A stretch of DNA of 64,000 bases from Nocardiopsis terrae (GCF_014651695.1 NZ_BMXJ01000003.1:762895-826894); one strand, 5' to 3'. Counted from the stretch's first letter, positions 36,077 to 44,938 are shown. Notes: generated by a model from the letters alone, not told the origin. Made by a program: numbers and translations.

Positions 36077-36113
36077 CGGTCGCGGGTGGAAGGACGCCTT
36101 CCACCCGCGACCG
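36077..36113. terminator. bidirectional hairpin terminator
   Basis: A perfect 17-bp stem (36077-36093 with 36097-36113) with a 3-nt loop lies between the convergent DUF3140 and katE genes, 43 bp after the former's stop. Confidence 0.8.
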
Positions 36114-36150
36114 TGCCTCGCGTCGGCCCCGTGCCGGTCCCGGCGACGGG

Positions 36151-38241
36151 TCAGGCGGAGACGGCGTCGGTGGGCCGTTCCCAGTGCCGGTGCAGTCCGA
36201 TGAGCCGCGCGAACTCCTCGGTCAGGTCCGAGTCCGCGCCCGGGGACCGCACCACCCCTTCGATGCTCTCCGTCTCCAGCGGTGACTCGGACAGCCTCCC
36301 GGGCAGTCCCCCGCCCGAGAGCAGGGACGTCCCCTGGCCGACTGCGGCGATCGGCTTGTGGTGCTTGTAGGCCTCCAGGACGAAGTGGCGCGCCTCCCCG
36401 TCCTCCGCGAGCGAGGCGACCGAATCGGGGCCGCCGGGAACCGCGACCGCGTCGTAGAGCACCGAGGAGACCGTGGTGTAGGAACGGTCCACCGGCAGGT
36501 CCCCGCCCTCACGGGTGCGCACCGCACCGTCCAGGGGGGCGAGCATCTCGACCACGGCGCCCCGGCCCACGAGGGCGTCACGCAGCGCCTCGGCGGCGGT
36601 GCCGTCCACCCCGTGGTCGACGAGCACGGCGACCTGGCGGCCGGTCAGGTCACCGAAGGCCGTGTTGGCCTGGCTGAGCGCGGGCGAGGAATCGCCGTGA
36701 CCGGCCGCACCGGGGTCCTCCGGGGGCTCCACCCCCACCCCCTCGGCGACGGCGACGGCGAGGCCGTGGTCGACGTTGACCAGGTTGGCCACCTCGCGCT
36801 GGCGCACCGCGAGTTCCTCACACTTGCCCAGCTCGAACCGGAACGCGGCCACCAGGTGGTCCCGCTCCCAGTCGGCGAGGCTGTTGTAGAACAGTCTGGC
36901 CTGGGAGTAGTGGTCCTTGAAGCTCTCCGCCCGTTTGCGGACCTTGGCGCCCTCGACCTTCTCGGTGTAGTGCCGGTACACCCCCTCGTCGGCCAGGGCC
37001 GGGCAGCCCCCTCCCAGGGAGTTGGGGTAGTAGGAGGTCTGTCCCCGGTGCACACGGTGCTGGGAGAACCCGTCACGCTGGTTGTTGCTCACCTCGGCCA
37101 CCGGCCGGTTGACCGGGATCTGCTGGAAGTTGGAACCGCCCAGGCGCAACAGCTGCGTGTCCAGGTAGGAGAAGTTGCGGGCCTGGAGCAGGGGGTCGTT
37201 GGTGAAGTCGATCCCCGGAACCACGTTGGCCGTGTGGAAGGCGACCTGCTCGGTCTCGGCGAAGAAGTTGTCCGGGTTGCGGTCCAGGACCATCCTGCCG
37301 ACGGGGCGGACCGGGACCTGCTCCTCGGGGATGAGTTTGGTGGGGTCCAGCAGGTCGAAGTCGAAGTCGTGCTCGTTCTCCTCCGGAACCAGTTGCACGC
37401 CCAGCTCCCACTCGGGGTACTGGCCGCGTTCGATGGCCTCCCACAGGTCCCGACGGTTGTAGTCGGGGTCCTTGCCCTGGATGCGTTGGGCCTCGTCCCA
37501 CACCAGCGAGTGCGTGCCCAGCAGCGGCTTCCAGTGGAACTTGACGAAGGTGCCCTGTCCCCGGTCGTTGACGAACCGGAAGGTGTGCACCCCGAAGCCC
37601 TGCATGGTGCGGTAGCTGCGCGGGATCGCCCGGTCCGACATCAGCCACATCATCATGTGGGTGGCCTCCGGCTGCAGGCCCACGAAGTCCCAGAGGGTGT
37701 CGTGGGCCGACTGGGCCTGCGGGATCTCGTTGTGCGGTTCGGGTTTGACCGCGTGCACGAAGTCCGGGAACTTGACGCCGTCCTGGATGAAGAAGACCGG
37801 CATGTTGTTGCCGACCAGGTCGTAGTTGCCCTGTTCGGTGTAGAACTTGACCGCGAAACCCCGCACGTCGCGCACCGTGTCCGCCGACCCGCGCGATCCG
37901 GCCACGGTGGAGAACCGGACGAAGACCGGGGTGGTGACGCCGGGGTCGCTGAGGAAGTGCGCCGCGGTCAGGTCGGACAGGCCCTCGTAGGGCGTGAAGT
38001 GACCGTAGGCACCCGCACCCCGGGCGTGCACGACCCGCTCGGGAATGCGCTCGTGGTCGAAATGGGTGATCTTCTCCCGGACGTGGAAGTCCTCCAACAG
38101 GGTCGGACCGCGCTCACCCGCGCTCAGGGAGTTGTCGGTGTCCTCGACCCTGACACCGGTCTCGGTGGTCAGGGGCCCCTCGGAGTCGGTGCGGTCGTTC
38201 TCCAGCTGTCGGTTCTTGGCGTCCGGTGTTTCCTCGTTCAT
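36151..38241 (-). CDS. katE: large-subunit (clade II) catalase
   Basis: This 696-residue heme catalase decomposes hydrogen peroxide. The distal His lies in [15 protein letters not shown], the Asn pocket motif is near [14 protein letters not shown], and the proximal Tyr region is [15 protein letters not shown]. Residues about 565-690 add the class I glutamine amidotransferase-like C-terminal domain that defines large-subunit catalases (HPII type). ATG 38241 follows GGGAGGG. It lies in the stress island, and a decayed fragment of a second copy lies at 40249-40343. Confidence 0.95.
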   Translation of the reverse strand: MNEETPDAKNRQLENDRTDSEGPLTTETGVRVEDTDNSLSAGERGPTLLEDFHVREKITHFDHERIPERVVHARGAGAYGHFTPYEGLSDLTAAHFLSDPGVTTPVFVRFSTVAGSRGSADTVRDVRGFAVKFYTEQGNYDLVGNNMPVFFIQDGVKFPDFVHAVKPEPHNEIPQAQSAHDTLWDFVGLQPEATHMMMWLMSDRAIPRSYRTMQGFGVHTFRFVNDRGQGTFVKFHWKPLLGTHSLVWDEAQRIQGKDPDYNRRDLWEAIERGQYPEWELGVQLVPEENEHDFDFDLLDPTKLIPEEQVPVRPVGRMVLDRNPDNFFAETEQVAFHTANVVPGIDFTNDPLLQARNFSYLDTQLLRLGGSNFQQIPVNRPVAEVSNNQRDGFSQHRVHRGQTSYYPNSLGGGCPALADEGVYRHYTEKVEGAKVRKRAESFKDHYSQARLFYNSLADWERDHLVAAFRFELGKCEELAVRQREVANLVNVDHGLAVAVAEGVGVEPPEDPGAAGHGDSSPALSQANTAFGDLTGRQVAVLVDHGVDGTAAEALRDALVGRGAVVEMLAPLDGAVRTREGGDLPVDRSYTTVSSVLYDAVAVPGGPDSVASLAEDGEARHFVLEAYKHHKPIAAVGQGTSLLSGGGLPGRLSESPLETESIEGVVRSPGADSDLTEEFARLIGLHRHWERPTDAVSA

Positions 38242-38424
38242 CCTCGAAACCCTCCCGTCGGGTGGCTCCCACATCGGTGGGCCGTCGTGGTTCGCCCTGA
38301 CCGGACCGGTGCTCGCACAAACATCTGCGGATCGGACACCGGTCGGGCGGGGCACGTGTAGACGGCGGCTGCGTCGGCTAGGGGTGGGGATGGGTACGAG
38401 ACAGCCACTGATCGCGGGGGGACG

Positions 38425-38922
38425 ATGGGGAGCGCAACGGAGCGGATGCGACGCCGCCCCTGGTTGAAGGGGGCGGCCAGGGGTGCCGTGGGCGCGATGG
38501 CCATGAGCGGGATGCGGCAGGTCGCCGTGGGTCTGGGGATGATCGAGCGCACACCGCCCGAGGCCATCCTGCGGGAGGGGGTTCCGTCCCTGCTCCACGA
38601 GGTGCCCGCCCACCGCCGTACCGCCTTCATCGAGCTGGCGCACTGGGGTTACGGTGCGGCCGCGGGCGCTGCGTTCGGTCTGGTACCGGCGCGCGTCCGG
38701 GGGGCGAGACTGACCGGTCCCGTGTACGGGGTGCTCGCCTGGGGCCTGTTCGAACTGGCCCTGGCTCCGGCGCTCGACCTGGCCCACGCGCACAGGGTAC
38801 GGCCGCAGGAGAGGCTGGCCCTGCTGGTGGACCACGCGGTCTTCGGCCTCATCGTCGGGGCGCCGCCCGAAGCGGACATCACCGAAGCCGAGCAGGGCAC
38901 GGACGATCAGGACCGGAGCTGA
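38425..38922 (+). CDS. membrane protein of unknown function
   Basis: A 165-residue protein with four hydrophobic stretches: WLKGAARGAVGAMAMSGMRQVAV at the start, then WGYGAAAGAAFGLVPA, GPVYGVLAWGLFELALAPAL and VDHAVFGLIVGAPPE. The segment FIELAHWGYG before the second stretch is common in small YagU/DUF1440-like membrane proteins. No function is known. ATG 38425 is preceded by a GGGGGG run. A GGGTAC hexamer at 38392-38397 might be a SigB-type -10 element. It is divergent from katE. Confidence 0.75.
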   Translation: MGSATERMRRRPWLKGAARGAVGAMAMSGMRQVAVGLGMIERTPPEAILREGVPSLLHEVPAHRRTAFIELAHWGYGAAAGAAFGLVPARVRGARLTGPVYGVLAWGLFELALAPALDLAHAHRVRPQERLALLVDHAVFGLIVGAPPEADITEAEQGTDDQDRS

Positions 38923-38994
38923 CCTTCGCACGGTTTCCGCGGCCCGCGGACTCCCGGCGTCCCCGGCGCCCGGCCGGTCGGGCGCCGAGACCGG

Positions 38995-39615
38995 TCAGGC
39001 TCCGAGAAGGGTGTCGACCAGCTCCGCGGCGTGCAGCTCGACGGGCGGGAAGTCGTCGTCGTGACCGAGGAAGGCCTCGAGGAAGCCGCGCTGGAAGCAG
39101 GCGCCGACCAGCAGGGAGGCGGCGGACCCGGGGTCCACGCCCGCGGGGAGGCGCCCCAGGGCGCGTTCGTCGTCCAGGTAGGCGGCGAGAGCGCGGTTGA
39201 CGTTGAGGGGACCGGCTCCGTGTCCGGCCATTCCCCCGCGGTGGCGTGCGAGCAGACCTGGGTCGGCGAACAGCGAACCGAGCATGGGCGCCCCGTGGCG
39301 GTAGAAGGCCACGGCCCGGGGCACCAGGTCGAGCAGGGTGCCGCGCACGTCCTCCCGGCCGACCCGGCCGGGGAGTTCCGCGAGTACCTCGACGAACGGG
39401 GGGAAACGGTGCCGCATCACCGCCAGGAGCAGGTCCGACTTGTCGGTGAAGTGCTTGTAGAGGGTCGCCTCGGAGTAACCGGCGGCGCGGGCGATCTCCT
39501 TGGTGGTGGCCCTGGCCATCCCGAGCTCGCGCAGGACCTCGGCGGCGCTGTCCAGGAGGTGTTCGCGGGTTCGCTCAGGTGTGGAGCGGCGTCGTCTCCC
39601 GGGCTCGGTTGCCAT
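38995..39615 (-). CDS. TetR family transcriptional regulator
   Basis: 206 residues. The TetR_N helix-turn-helix spans about residues 12-58 (LDSAAEVLRELGMARATTKE, then AGYSEATLYKHFTDKSDLL). The ligand-binding domain is C-terminal. ATG 39615 follows GAGGAGCGCC and lies inside the preceding sensor-domain gene by 41 bp, so the two are coupled. The 24-bp palindrome at 40164-40187 upstream of the operon is the expected binding site. The neighbouring target is that operon itself, consistent with autoregulation. The ligand is unknown. Confidence 0.92.
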   Translation of the reverse strand: MATEPGRRRRSTPERTREHLLDSAAEVLRELGMARATTKEIARAAGYSEATLYKHFTDKSDLLLAVMRHRFPPFVEVLAELPGRVGREDVRGTLLDLVPRAVAFYRHGAPMLGSLFADPGLLARHRGGMAGHGAGPLNVNRALAAYLDDERALGRLPAGVDPGSAASLLVGACFQRGFLEAFLGHDDDFPPVELHAAELVDTLLGA

Positions 39616-40153
39616 GGCGCTCCTCGTGTTCGTTGAGCTCTCGGTGGCACCGCACCAGTTCTCCCGCGACGTAGGAACCCACGAGGAAGAGCGCGGTGAC
39701 GGCACCGAAGGCGATCCAGGCCAGCATAGCGACGCCGGGGTCGGGGAGGCCCGCGGTGCGGGTGTGCACCCACCACAGGGAGGCGCCCAGGCCGACCGCG
39801 GTGGCCAGAGCGGGGATCATTCCGGGCAGGGCGAGGGCGGAGGCGGTGTACAGGGCGACCATGGGCGCCAGGAACATGCCGAGTTCGTGGTCGCGCAGCA
39901 GGAAGGCGGCGTAGGCGAGGGTCGCCACCGCCAGGGTGGTGGTCGGCAGCCGGCGCCGCCAGTACAGGGCCCCGCAGCCCACGATCACCAGGGCGAAGGA
40001 CAGCGGGTCGATCTGTCTGGTGGCGGCCCATCCGTCGACGGGGTCGAGGGGTGGGCCGGTCAGGGCGCCGTAGGTCGCGAAGAGTTCGACGAGCAGGACC
40101 ACGGTGGCGACCAGGGCGTCGAAGGCCCGGGGGTGACGGTCCGCCAGGGGCAT
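39575..40153 (-). CDS. membrane sensor domain without kinase (DUF7134-like)
   Basis: This 192-residue protein has five hydrophobic helices (FDALVATVVLLVELF, FALVIVGCGALYW, LAVATLAYAAFLL, APMVALYTASALAL, AWIAFGAVTALFLVGSYVAG). This layout is the DUF7134 sensor region of NarL-type kinases. It stops after ELVRCHRELNEHEERH, just where a HisKA_3 helix would start, so the kinase core is missing. ATG 40153 precedes it. Its stop lies 41 bp inside the downstream TetR gene. It may pass a membrane signal to that TetR, or be a relic. Confidence 0.72.
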   Translation of the reverse strand: MPLADRHPRAFDALVATVVLLVELFATYGALTGPPLDPVDGWAATRQIDPLSFALVIVGCGALYWRRRLPTTTLAVATLAYAAFLLRDHELGMFLAPMVALYTASALALPGMIPALATAVGLGASLWWVHTRTAGLPDPGVAMLAWIAFGAVTALFLVGSYVAGELVRCHRELNEHEERHGNRARETTPLHT

Positions 40154-40163
40154 GACAACCTCC

Positions 40164-40187
40164 GTTAGTGAGTATGTACTCACTAAC
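40164..40187. promoter_or_regulatory. TetR operator, 24-bp palindrome
   Basis: GTTAGTGAGTA and TACTCACTAAC are perfect 11-bp arms around a TG centre. It is ten bases upstream of the membrane sensor gene start, with TetR encoded immediately downstream in the same operon, so this is almost certainly the autoregulatory site. Confidence 0.82.
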
Positions 40188-40248
40188 TTATGGCGAAAGT
40201 CGTCCGCCCACAAGGGATCGGGAACGAACCGCGGGCTTCGCGCCCCGC

Positions 40249-40343
40249 AGGGCGTGAAGTGACCGAGTGGGTGATCTTCTCCCGGACGTGGAAGTCCTCC
40301 CACGGGGTCGGCCCGCGCTCACTCGCGCCCGGGGAGTTGTCGG
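40249..40343 (-). pseudogene. katE fragment
   Basis: The minus strand encodes [19 protein letters not shown], closely matching the N-terminal region of the intact catalase ([19 protein letters not shown]). It is followed, after a deletion of 55 nt relative to 38006-38062, by the GHFTP segment, now out of frame. Plus-strand alignment pairs 40249-40265 with 37989-38005 and 40268-40300 with 38063-38095. It is a decayed partial duplicate of katE. Confidence 0.8.
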
Positions 40344-40500
40344 CCGCGGGACCAAACCTCACCCTTCGTGTTTGAGCTGACCGAATCCAGTGATCCGGCC
40401 TGTTCCGATCGACCGGTTTCACTAAGGTCGGGGCAGCCGCACCGCGCGGCGCGGTGACCGGTGCCCGCTCCACCCTCCCCAGCAAACGAGACGGAGTCCG

Positions 40501-41433
40501 ATGACCTTTCCCCCACCCGTGCCCGGAGCCGCCCCGAACCCCGCACGGAAGAAGCTGTCCCCGCTGGCCAGGATAGGGCTGGGATGCGGTGGATGCGCGA
40601 CCCTGGCCTTCCTCGGGTTCGTCGGTCTGGTCATCCTCGCCATGATCCTGCCGCCACCGCCGTCCGAGGAACCCGTGTCGGTGTCCGTGACCGAATCCCC
40701 CTCGCAGGAGCCGGTGCTCGAACTGGTGGGGCTGGACCTGCCGGACGCCGAGGATCGGCTGGACGAGGCAGGTGTGGACCTCGGCGAGCTGGTGCTCGCC
40801 GCGACCGGCGCAGAGGCGGAGTGGACCCGTTCAGCGATGGTCGTGTGCGGCCAGGACGTGACGGAGGACCTGGCCGACCTGACCGTGGCGCCGGAGGGAG
40901 TGGACTGCCCCGAGGACGAGGACGCCACCGAGGAGTGGCCGGAGCTGCCGAAGTTCACCGACGGGTCCGTCGGCGACGCTCGCGAGTGGGCCGAAGGCGC
41001 GGGCCTGACCGTCGTGGTCGAGAGCGCTTTCGGGGACGTGGAGGCCCCGAAGCCGGCGGACGCCTCCGGGGACTCCGTGTGCGGCCAGTCTCCTGAGAGG
41101 GGCGAGAGGTCGGCACCGTTCGCCGACACCCTCATGGTGAAGCTGTTCGTGGTCTCCGCGGAGCAGGACTGCCCCGAGGAGATCGGCGACCCCAGTCCTG
41201 CGCCGGAGCCAGCGCCCGAACCGGAGCCCGAGCCGGAACCCGAGCCCGCACCGGAGCCCGCCCCCGAGCCGGAACCCGCTCCCGAACCGGCTCCGGACCC
41301 CGGCCCCGTGCAGGGTGTGCACCCGGGGGCCTTCTGCTCCCAGCACTGGCAGTACGGCCACACGAGCAAGGGGACGCTCATGCAGTGCACGACCACCGCC
41401 GAGGATTCGCGTTTCCGCTGGCGCGCCGCCTGA
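40501..41433 (+). CDS. membrane-anchored protein with PASTA-like region and EP-rich linker
   Basis: 310 residues. One transmembrane helix (residues 31-50) follows a proline-rich cytoplasmic start. The outer part has two segments resembling PASTA repeats (VLELVGLDLPDAEDRLDEAG and ELPKFTDGSVGDAREWAEGA), then Pro-Glu repeats at about residues 237-278. The C-terminus is GVHPGAFCSQHWQYGHTSKG followed by a Cys-containing RFRWRAA end, a terminal motif common in actinobacterial envelope proteins. The ATG at 40501 follows AACGAGACGGAG. Function is unknown; a cell-wall location is likely. Confidence 0.72.
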   Translation: MTFPPPVPGAAPNPARKKLSPLARIGLGCGGCATLAFLGFVGLVILAMILPPPPSEEPVSVSVTESPSQEPVLELVGLDLPDAEDRLDEAGVDLGELVLAATGAEAEWTRSAMVVCGQDVTEDLADLTVAPEGVDCPEDEDATEEWPELPKFTDGSVGDAREWAEGAGLTVVVESAFGDVEAPKPADASGDSVCGQSPERGERSAPFADTLMVKLFVVSAEQDCPEEIGDPSPAPEPAPEPEPEPEPEPAPEPAPEPEPAPEPAPDPGPVQGVHPGAFCSQHWQYGHTSKGTLMQCTTTAEDSRFRWRAA

Positions 41434-41448
41434 CCGGGCGCGCCCGGT
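41433..41448 (+). terminator. hairpin terminator candidate
   Basis: ACCGGGCGCGCCCGGT is a perfect 16-bp palindrome that begins in the stop codon of the PASTA-like gene and is followed by TT. The symmetry forces a very small loop. Confidence 0.45.
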
Positions 41449-41478
41449 TTCCCAGACGCGCCGGGCCACTGGCCGGGT

Positions 41479-42438
41479 TCAGGCGGTGGCGACCAGCCGG
41501 GCGAACAGGTCCGGATCGACGTTGCCGCCGGAGAGCACCGCGACCGTCGCCCCGGGGCGTTCCGGGGCGACGTCCACCCGGCCGGACAGCACCGCCGCCG
41601 CGGCCACCGCCCCGCTGGGTTCGGCGACCAGACGGGCGCCGTGCGCGAGCGCGGCCACCGCCCGGGCGATCTCGTCCTCGGTGACGGTAACGATCCCGTC
41701 CAGGCGCTCCGCCAGGTGCGCGAAGGTGCGTTCGGACAGGCAGGCGCGCACCCCGTCAGCCATGGTCCGGTAGGTGCGCTCCGGCCCCCAGTCGACCAGC
41801 CGCCCCGCCCGGAGGCTCTCGGCGGCGTCGGCCGCCAGTTCCGGTTCCACCCCCACCACCCGGACCCGCCGGGGACGCGCCGCCCGGGCGGCGGTGGCCA
41901 CGCCCGAGGCGAGCCCTCCCCCGCCCACCGGGACCACGATGGTGGTGACCTCGGGCGACTGTTCCAGGATCTCCGACCCCACGGTGCCCTGGCCGGCGAT
42001 CACCCGGGGGTCGTCGAACGGCGGGACCGGGACCAGGTGCTCACGGTCCACGAACCCCTCCACGGCGGCGAGGCGTTCGGCCGGCGGCACGGTCACCACC
42101 CGCGCGCCGTACCCCCGGATCCGCTCGACCTTGACCCGGGGAGCCCCCTCCGGCACCACGACCGTGCAGGCCACCCCCTGCCGGGCCGCGGCGCGGGCCA
42201 GCGCGAGGCCGTGGTTGCCCGAGGAGTGGGTGACCACCCCGTACCCGCTTCGGACCGGGTCGAGCAGGGCCACGGCGTTGGTGGCCCCGCGCAGCTTGAA
42301 GGCCCCTGTGGGTTGGAGGCTCTCCGGTTTGAGGAGGAAACCCGCCCCCTCCGGGGCGGCCGTCAGGGGTGTGCGCAGCACGTGGCCCCGGATCCGGGCG
42401 GCGGCGGCCCGGACGTCGTCGGCTGTGACCAGTTCCAT
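41479..42438 (-). CDS. threonine dehydratase/serine racemase-like PLP enzyme
   Basis: 319 residues of fold-type II PLP enzymes. The PLP lysine is in QPTGAFKLRGATNAV (about residue 53), followed by the Asn/His loop THSSGNHGLALARAA and the phosphate-binding PVGGGGLASGVATA at about residue 172. It deaminates threonine or serine, or racemises serine. It lacks the ACT domain of biosynthetic IlvA, so it is a short catabolic or racemase-type enzyme. ATG 42438 has no Shine-Dalgarno but CATACT lies six bases upstream, suggesting a leaderless message. Divergent from the flavin reductase-like gene. Confidence 0.85.
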   Translation of the reverse strand: MELVTADDVRAAAARIRGHVLRTPLTAAPEGAGFLLKPESLQPTGAFKLRGATNAVALLDPVRSGYGVVTHSSGNHGLALARAAARQGVACTVVVPEGAPRVKVERIRGYGARVVTVPPAERLAAVEGFVDREHLVPVPPFDDPRVIAGQGTVGSEILEQSPEVTTIVVPVGGGGLASGVATAARAARPRRVRVVGVEPELAADAAESLRAGRLVDWGPERTYRTMADGVRACLSERTFAHLAERLDGIVTVTEDEIARAVAALAHGARLVAEPSGAVAAAAVLSGRVDVAPERPGATVAVLSGGNVDPDLFARLVATA

Positions 42439-42487
42439 CCGGCGAGTATGCCCGCGCCCACCCCCGGCACACGGGATAATCGTGCCG

Positions 42488-43081
42488 ATGCGCAACGAAC
42501 AGAGCCCCGCCGACCTGCCCGGACGGGCCTTCTACAAGCTGATGACGTCGGTGGTGGTCCCGCGCCCGATCGCGTGGGTCTCCACCACCTCCGAGACCGG
42601 CGTGGACAACCTGGCGCCGCACTCCTTCTTCACGGTCTCCTGCACCGAACCGCCGATCGTGCAGTTCACCTCGGTGGGACGCAAGGACTCCCTGCGCAAC
42701 GCCGAGGCGACCGGCGAGTTCGTGGTCAACCTGGCGCCCGAGTCGCTCCAGGACCAGGTCAACGCCAGTGGTACCCCCTACCCGGAGCACGTGAGCGAGT
42801 TCGACGCGCTCGGGATCGAGCGGGAGGCGAGCACGACCGTGCGCCCGCCCCGGGTCGCCGCCTCACCGGTGGCGGTGGAGTGCGCACTGCACTCGACGCT
42901 GCGCCTGGGCGACTCCACCGTGGTCTTCGGACGTGTGCTGAACGTGGCCGTGGACGAGAGCGTGCTGGTGGACGGCCACCCGGAGGTCACCCTGCTGCGC
43001 CCGCTGGCACGGCTGGGCCGTAACGAGTGGTCGACCCTGGGCGAGGTGCGGGCGATCGACCGCCTCCCCTACACACCCTGA
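42488..43081 (+). CDS. flavin reductase-like domain protein
   Basis: This 197-residue protein has the split-barrel flavin reductase fold that binds FMN. It opens AFYKLMTSVVVPRPIAWVST at residues 14-33, followed by VDNLAPHSFFTVSCTEPPIV and ATGEFVVNLAP. Such proteins act as flavin reductases or isoflavonoid-type reductases in trans for monooxygenases. It might serve the StyA-like enzyme at 2877, but the distance makes this uncertain. The start follows GATAAT by seven bases, a leaderless pattern. Confidence 0.85.
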   Translation: MRNEQSPADLPGRAFYKLMTSVVVPRPIAWVSTTSETGVDNLAPHSFFTVSCTEPPIVQFTSVGRKDSLRNAEATGEFVVNLAPESLQDQVNASGTPYPEHVSEFDALGIEREASTTVRPPRVAASPVAVECALHSTLRLGDSTVVFGRVLNVAVDESVLVDGHPEVTLLRPLARLGRNEWSTLGEVRAIDRLPYTP

Positions 43082-43109
43082 CCGTCCCCCGCGGCGCGGA
43101 CCCCGGCGG

Positions 43110-43781
43110 TCACACCTCCAGGTCGGACTCGGCCGCGGGCAGGGTGGGCAGGAACGGAGCCACCGGGGCGGGGTCTCCGCCGGTCCAGTCCAGGGCCAGG
43201 ATCTGGGCGAGGCTGCGCCGACCCGTCACCGCTCTGGCCAACTCGTGGGCGGTGCCGCTCAGGGTGAGCGCGGCGCCCTCCCCGAGGTTCCACTCCTGGC
43301 CGGTGTCGGTGGCCACCACGCGCACGGAGGGCAGTTCGGCGGGCCAGCCCTTGGCCAGACCGCCCAGCGGGAAGTCCGCGAGCTGGTCCGCGTCCTCGGT
43401 CTGGGCACCCAGGCCCAGGGCACCGCGGATGTCGTTCTCGTGGTGCCAGACGTCCAGCGCGGGCAGGGAGTAACGCCGCCGGCTCTCGGTACGCATGATC
43501 TCCAACAGGGCCGGGGCGCTCTCGCGCCATTGGGCGGAGATCTCCCCGATGCCCAGGTGGGCGCGGTCGGCGACCTGGCGCCCGGTGACCTCGTCGCCGG
43601 CCGGGGGTGTGACCTGACCCGAGACCACGTCGGCGCTGAGACCGGCGAGGTGGGCGTAGACCTGCTGGACGGTCCAGTCCGGGCAGGCGGGGACGACGGT
43701 GCCGAGCTGGGTCCCGTCCAGGTTGGCGGCCAGGTCCAGCAGGCGGTTCTGGCAGTTCTCGTAGATGCGCGCGGAGTCCAT
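43110..43781 (-). CDS. maleylpyruvate isomerase family mycothiol-dependent enzyme
   Basis: 223 residues. The N-terminal DinB-like fold with metal ligand pattern VPACPDWTVQQVYAHLAGLS (residues about 33-52) and LDVWHHENDIRGALG (about residue 110) identifies the mycothiol-dependent isomerase family. The C-terminal half has the sterol carrier-like extension (GEGAALTLSGTAHELARAVT). It probably acts on a mycothiol-linked small molecule. No Shine-Dalgarno is present; TACGAT lies six bases before ATG 43781, a leaderless arrangement. It is separate from the cellulase cluster by a strong terminator. Confidence 0.83.
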   Translation of the reverse strand: MDSARIYENCQNRLLDLAANLDGTQLGTVVPACPDWTVQQVYAHLAGLSADVVSGQVTPPAGDEVTGRQVADRAHLGIGEISAQWRESAPALLEIMRTESRRRYSLPALDVWHHENDIRGALGLGAQTEDADQLADFPLGGLAKGWPAELPSVRVVATDTGQEWNLGEGAALTLSGTAHELARAVTGRRSLAQILALDWTGGDPAPVAPFLPTLPAAESDLEV

Positions 43782-43814
43782 CGGACCATCGTAACTAACA
43801 CCGTTAGGAAACGA

Positions 43815-43854
43815 CCGGCCCGGTCCCGGGAGGAGGGGCCCGGGACCGGGCCGG
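43815..43854 (-). terminator. terminator of the cellulase cluster
   Basis: A perfect 16-bp stem (43815-43830 with 43839-43854) with an 8-nt loop lies 23 bp after the LPMO stop and upstream of the next co-oriented gene. Confidence 0.75.
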
Positions 43855-43876
43855 CCGATGGGGGGCCGGAGCGGGT

Positions 43877-44938
43877 TCAGGACTCCTGGCACTCCACCTC
43901 GGGTGGGATGTTGACGCCTTCGAAGGTGGCGGTGAAACCGAAGGAAGCGGAGTCACCGGCCGCGAGGGTGCCGTTGTGGGCCGCGTTGGAGGCCTCGACG
44001 TGCGCTCCGTGGTTCACCGCCGAGGCGTTCCAGATGTTGGTGATCTCCTGGTTGTTGGCGAACACCCAGTCCACCATCCACCCGGACACCCCGTCCTCGC
44101 CCGCGGTGACCTCGACCTCGGCCTGGAAGCCGTTGGCCCACTCGTTGGTGACCGCGTACTCGGCCGTGCAGTACTCCCCCGCGGGCGGGTCCGTGGGGTC
44201 CGGGTCCGGCGGGTCAGTCGGGTCGGGGTCGGGCGGGTCCGTGGGGTCCGGGTCCGGTCCGGGCCCCGGGTCGTCGCCGAAGACGACGTCGGAGCAGTTG
44301 TAGAAGGCCTCCGGGCTGTCAGAGCGCTCCCAGACCGAGTAGACGATGTGGCGTCCCTCCCGGTCGGGCAGGTCCACGTCCCAGTAGTACTCAGCACCCG
44401 CCTCTCCCCCGCTGCGCAGCGGGGGGTCGACGGCCTCGTCGATCAGTTCCAGGTCGTCCCAGTTCAACGGTGAGTTCGGGTCCCAGCCGTCGACCGTGAC
44501 GTAGGTGAGGAAGGTCCCCGGGTGGGCGGCCCAGGCGTTGTGGTGGAACTCCACCGTCGTGTTCGGCTGCAGCTGGGTGGACGGCCAGTCGGTACGGGCC
44601 GCGTTGAAGGCGCTGAACTGCTCGGTCGGCCCGCACAGCTCACCGTCGGCGACGAACTCCCGGTGCTGGCCCGCGGAGTCGCTGATCAGGTTGCCGAACC
44701 AGTTCCAGAAGGCGTAGTTCCCACCCTCCTCGAGAGCGTCCGCGCAGGCGTCGTTGACCGGCTGGAGGGCGCCCCCGGAGCTGCCACCGGTGGCGTCCTG
44801 GAAGCAGGCGTAGGTGCGTGAGGCGGGGTAGGTGAAGGCTCCGTGGGCCTCGGCGGGTTGGGGGGCGGCGACGACGGCGTAGCCGATGGCCAGGCTGCCG
44901 AGCGCCAGGGGCACGGCGATGGTGTGACGTGACCGCAT
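43877..44938 (-). CDS. AA10 lytic polysaccharide monooxygenase with CBM2
   Basis: 353 residues. A Sec signal peptide ends in AEA before the mature N-terminal His (AEAHGAFTYPASRTYACF), which with His in NNAWAAHPGTF forms the copper histidine brace. The AA10 domain spans about residues 32-222. A Pro/Asp/Thr-rich linker of repeated PDPTDPPD leads to a C-terminal CBM2 (about 250-353: EYAVTNEWANGFQAEVEV, then AAGDSASFGFTATF). It oxidatively cleaves crystalline cellulose or chitin outside the cell; the CBM2 and cellulase neighbours favour cellulose. It is the last gene of the cluster. Confidence 0.93.
   Translation of the reverse strand: MRSRHTIAVPLALGSLAIGYAVVAAPQPAEAHGAFTYPASRTYACFQDATGGSSGGALQPVNDACADALEEGGNYAFWNWFGNLISDSAGQHREFVADGELCGPTEQFSAFNAARTDWPSTQLQPNTTVEFHHNAWAAHPGTFLTYVTVDGWDPNSPLNWDDLELIDEAVDPPLRSGGEAGAEYYWDVDLPDREGRHIVYSVWERSDSPEAFYNCSDVVFGDDPGPGPDPDPTDPPDPDPTDPPDPDPTDPPAGEYCTAEYAVTNEWANGFQAEVEVTAGEDGVSGWMVDWVFANNQEITNIWNASAVNHGAHVEASNAAHNGTLAAGDSASFGFTATFEGVNIPPEVECQES

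Noticed and set aside
43795..43807. CTAAC-ACC-GTTAG dyad upstream of the 43781 gene
   Set aside because: Arms of only 5 bp and no cognate regulator nearby; too weak to call an operator.
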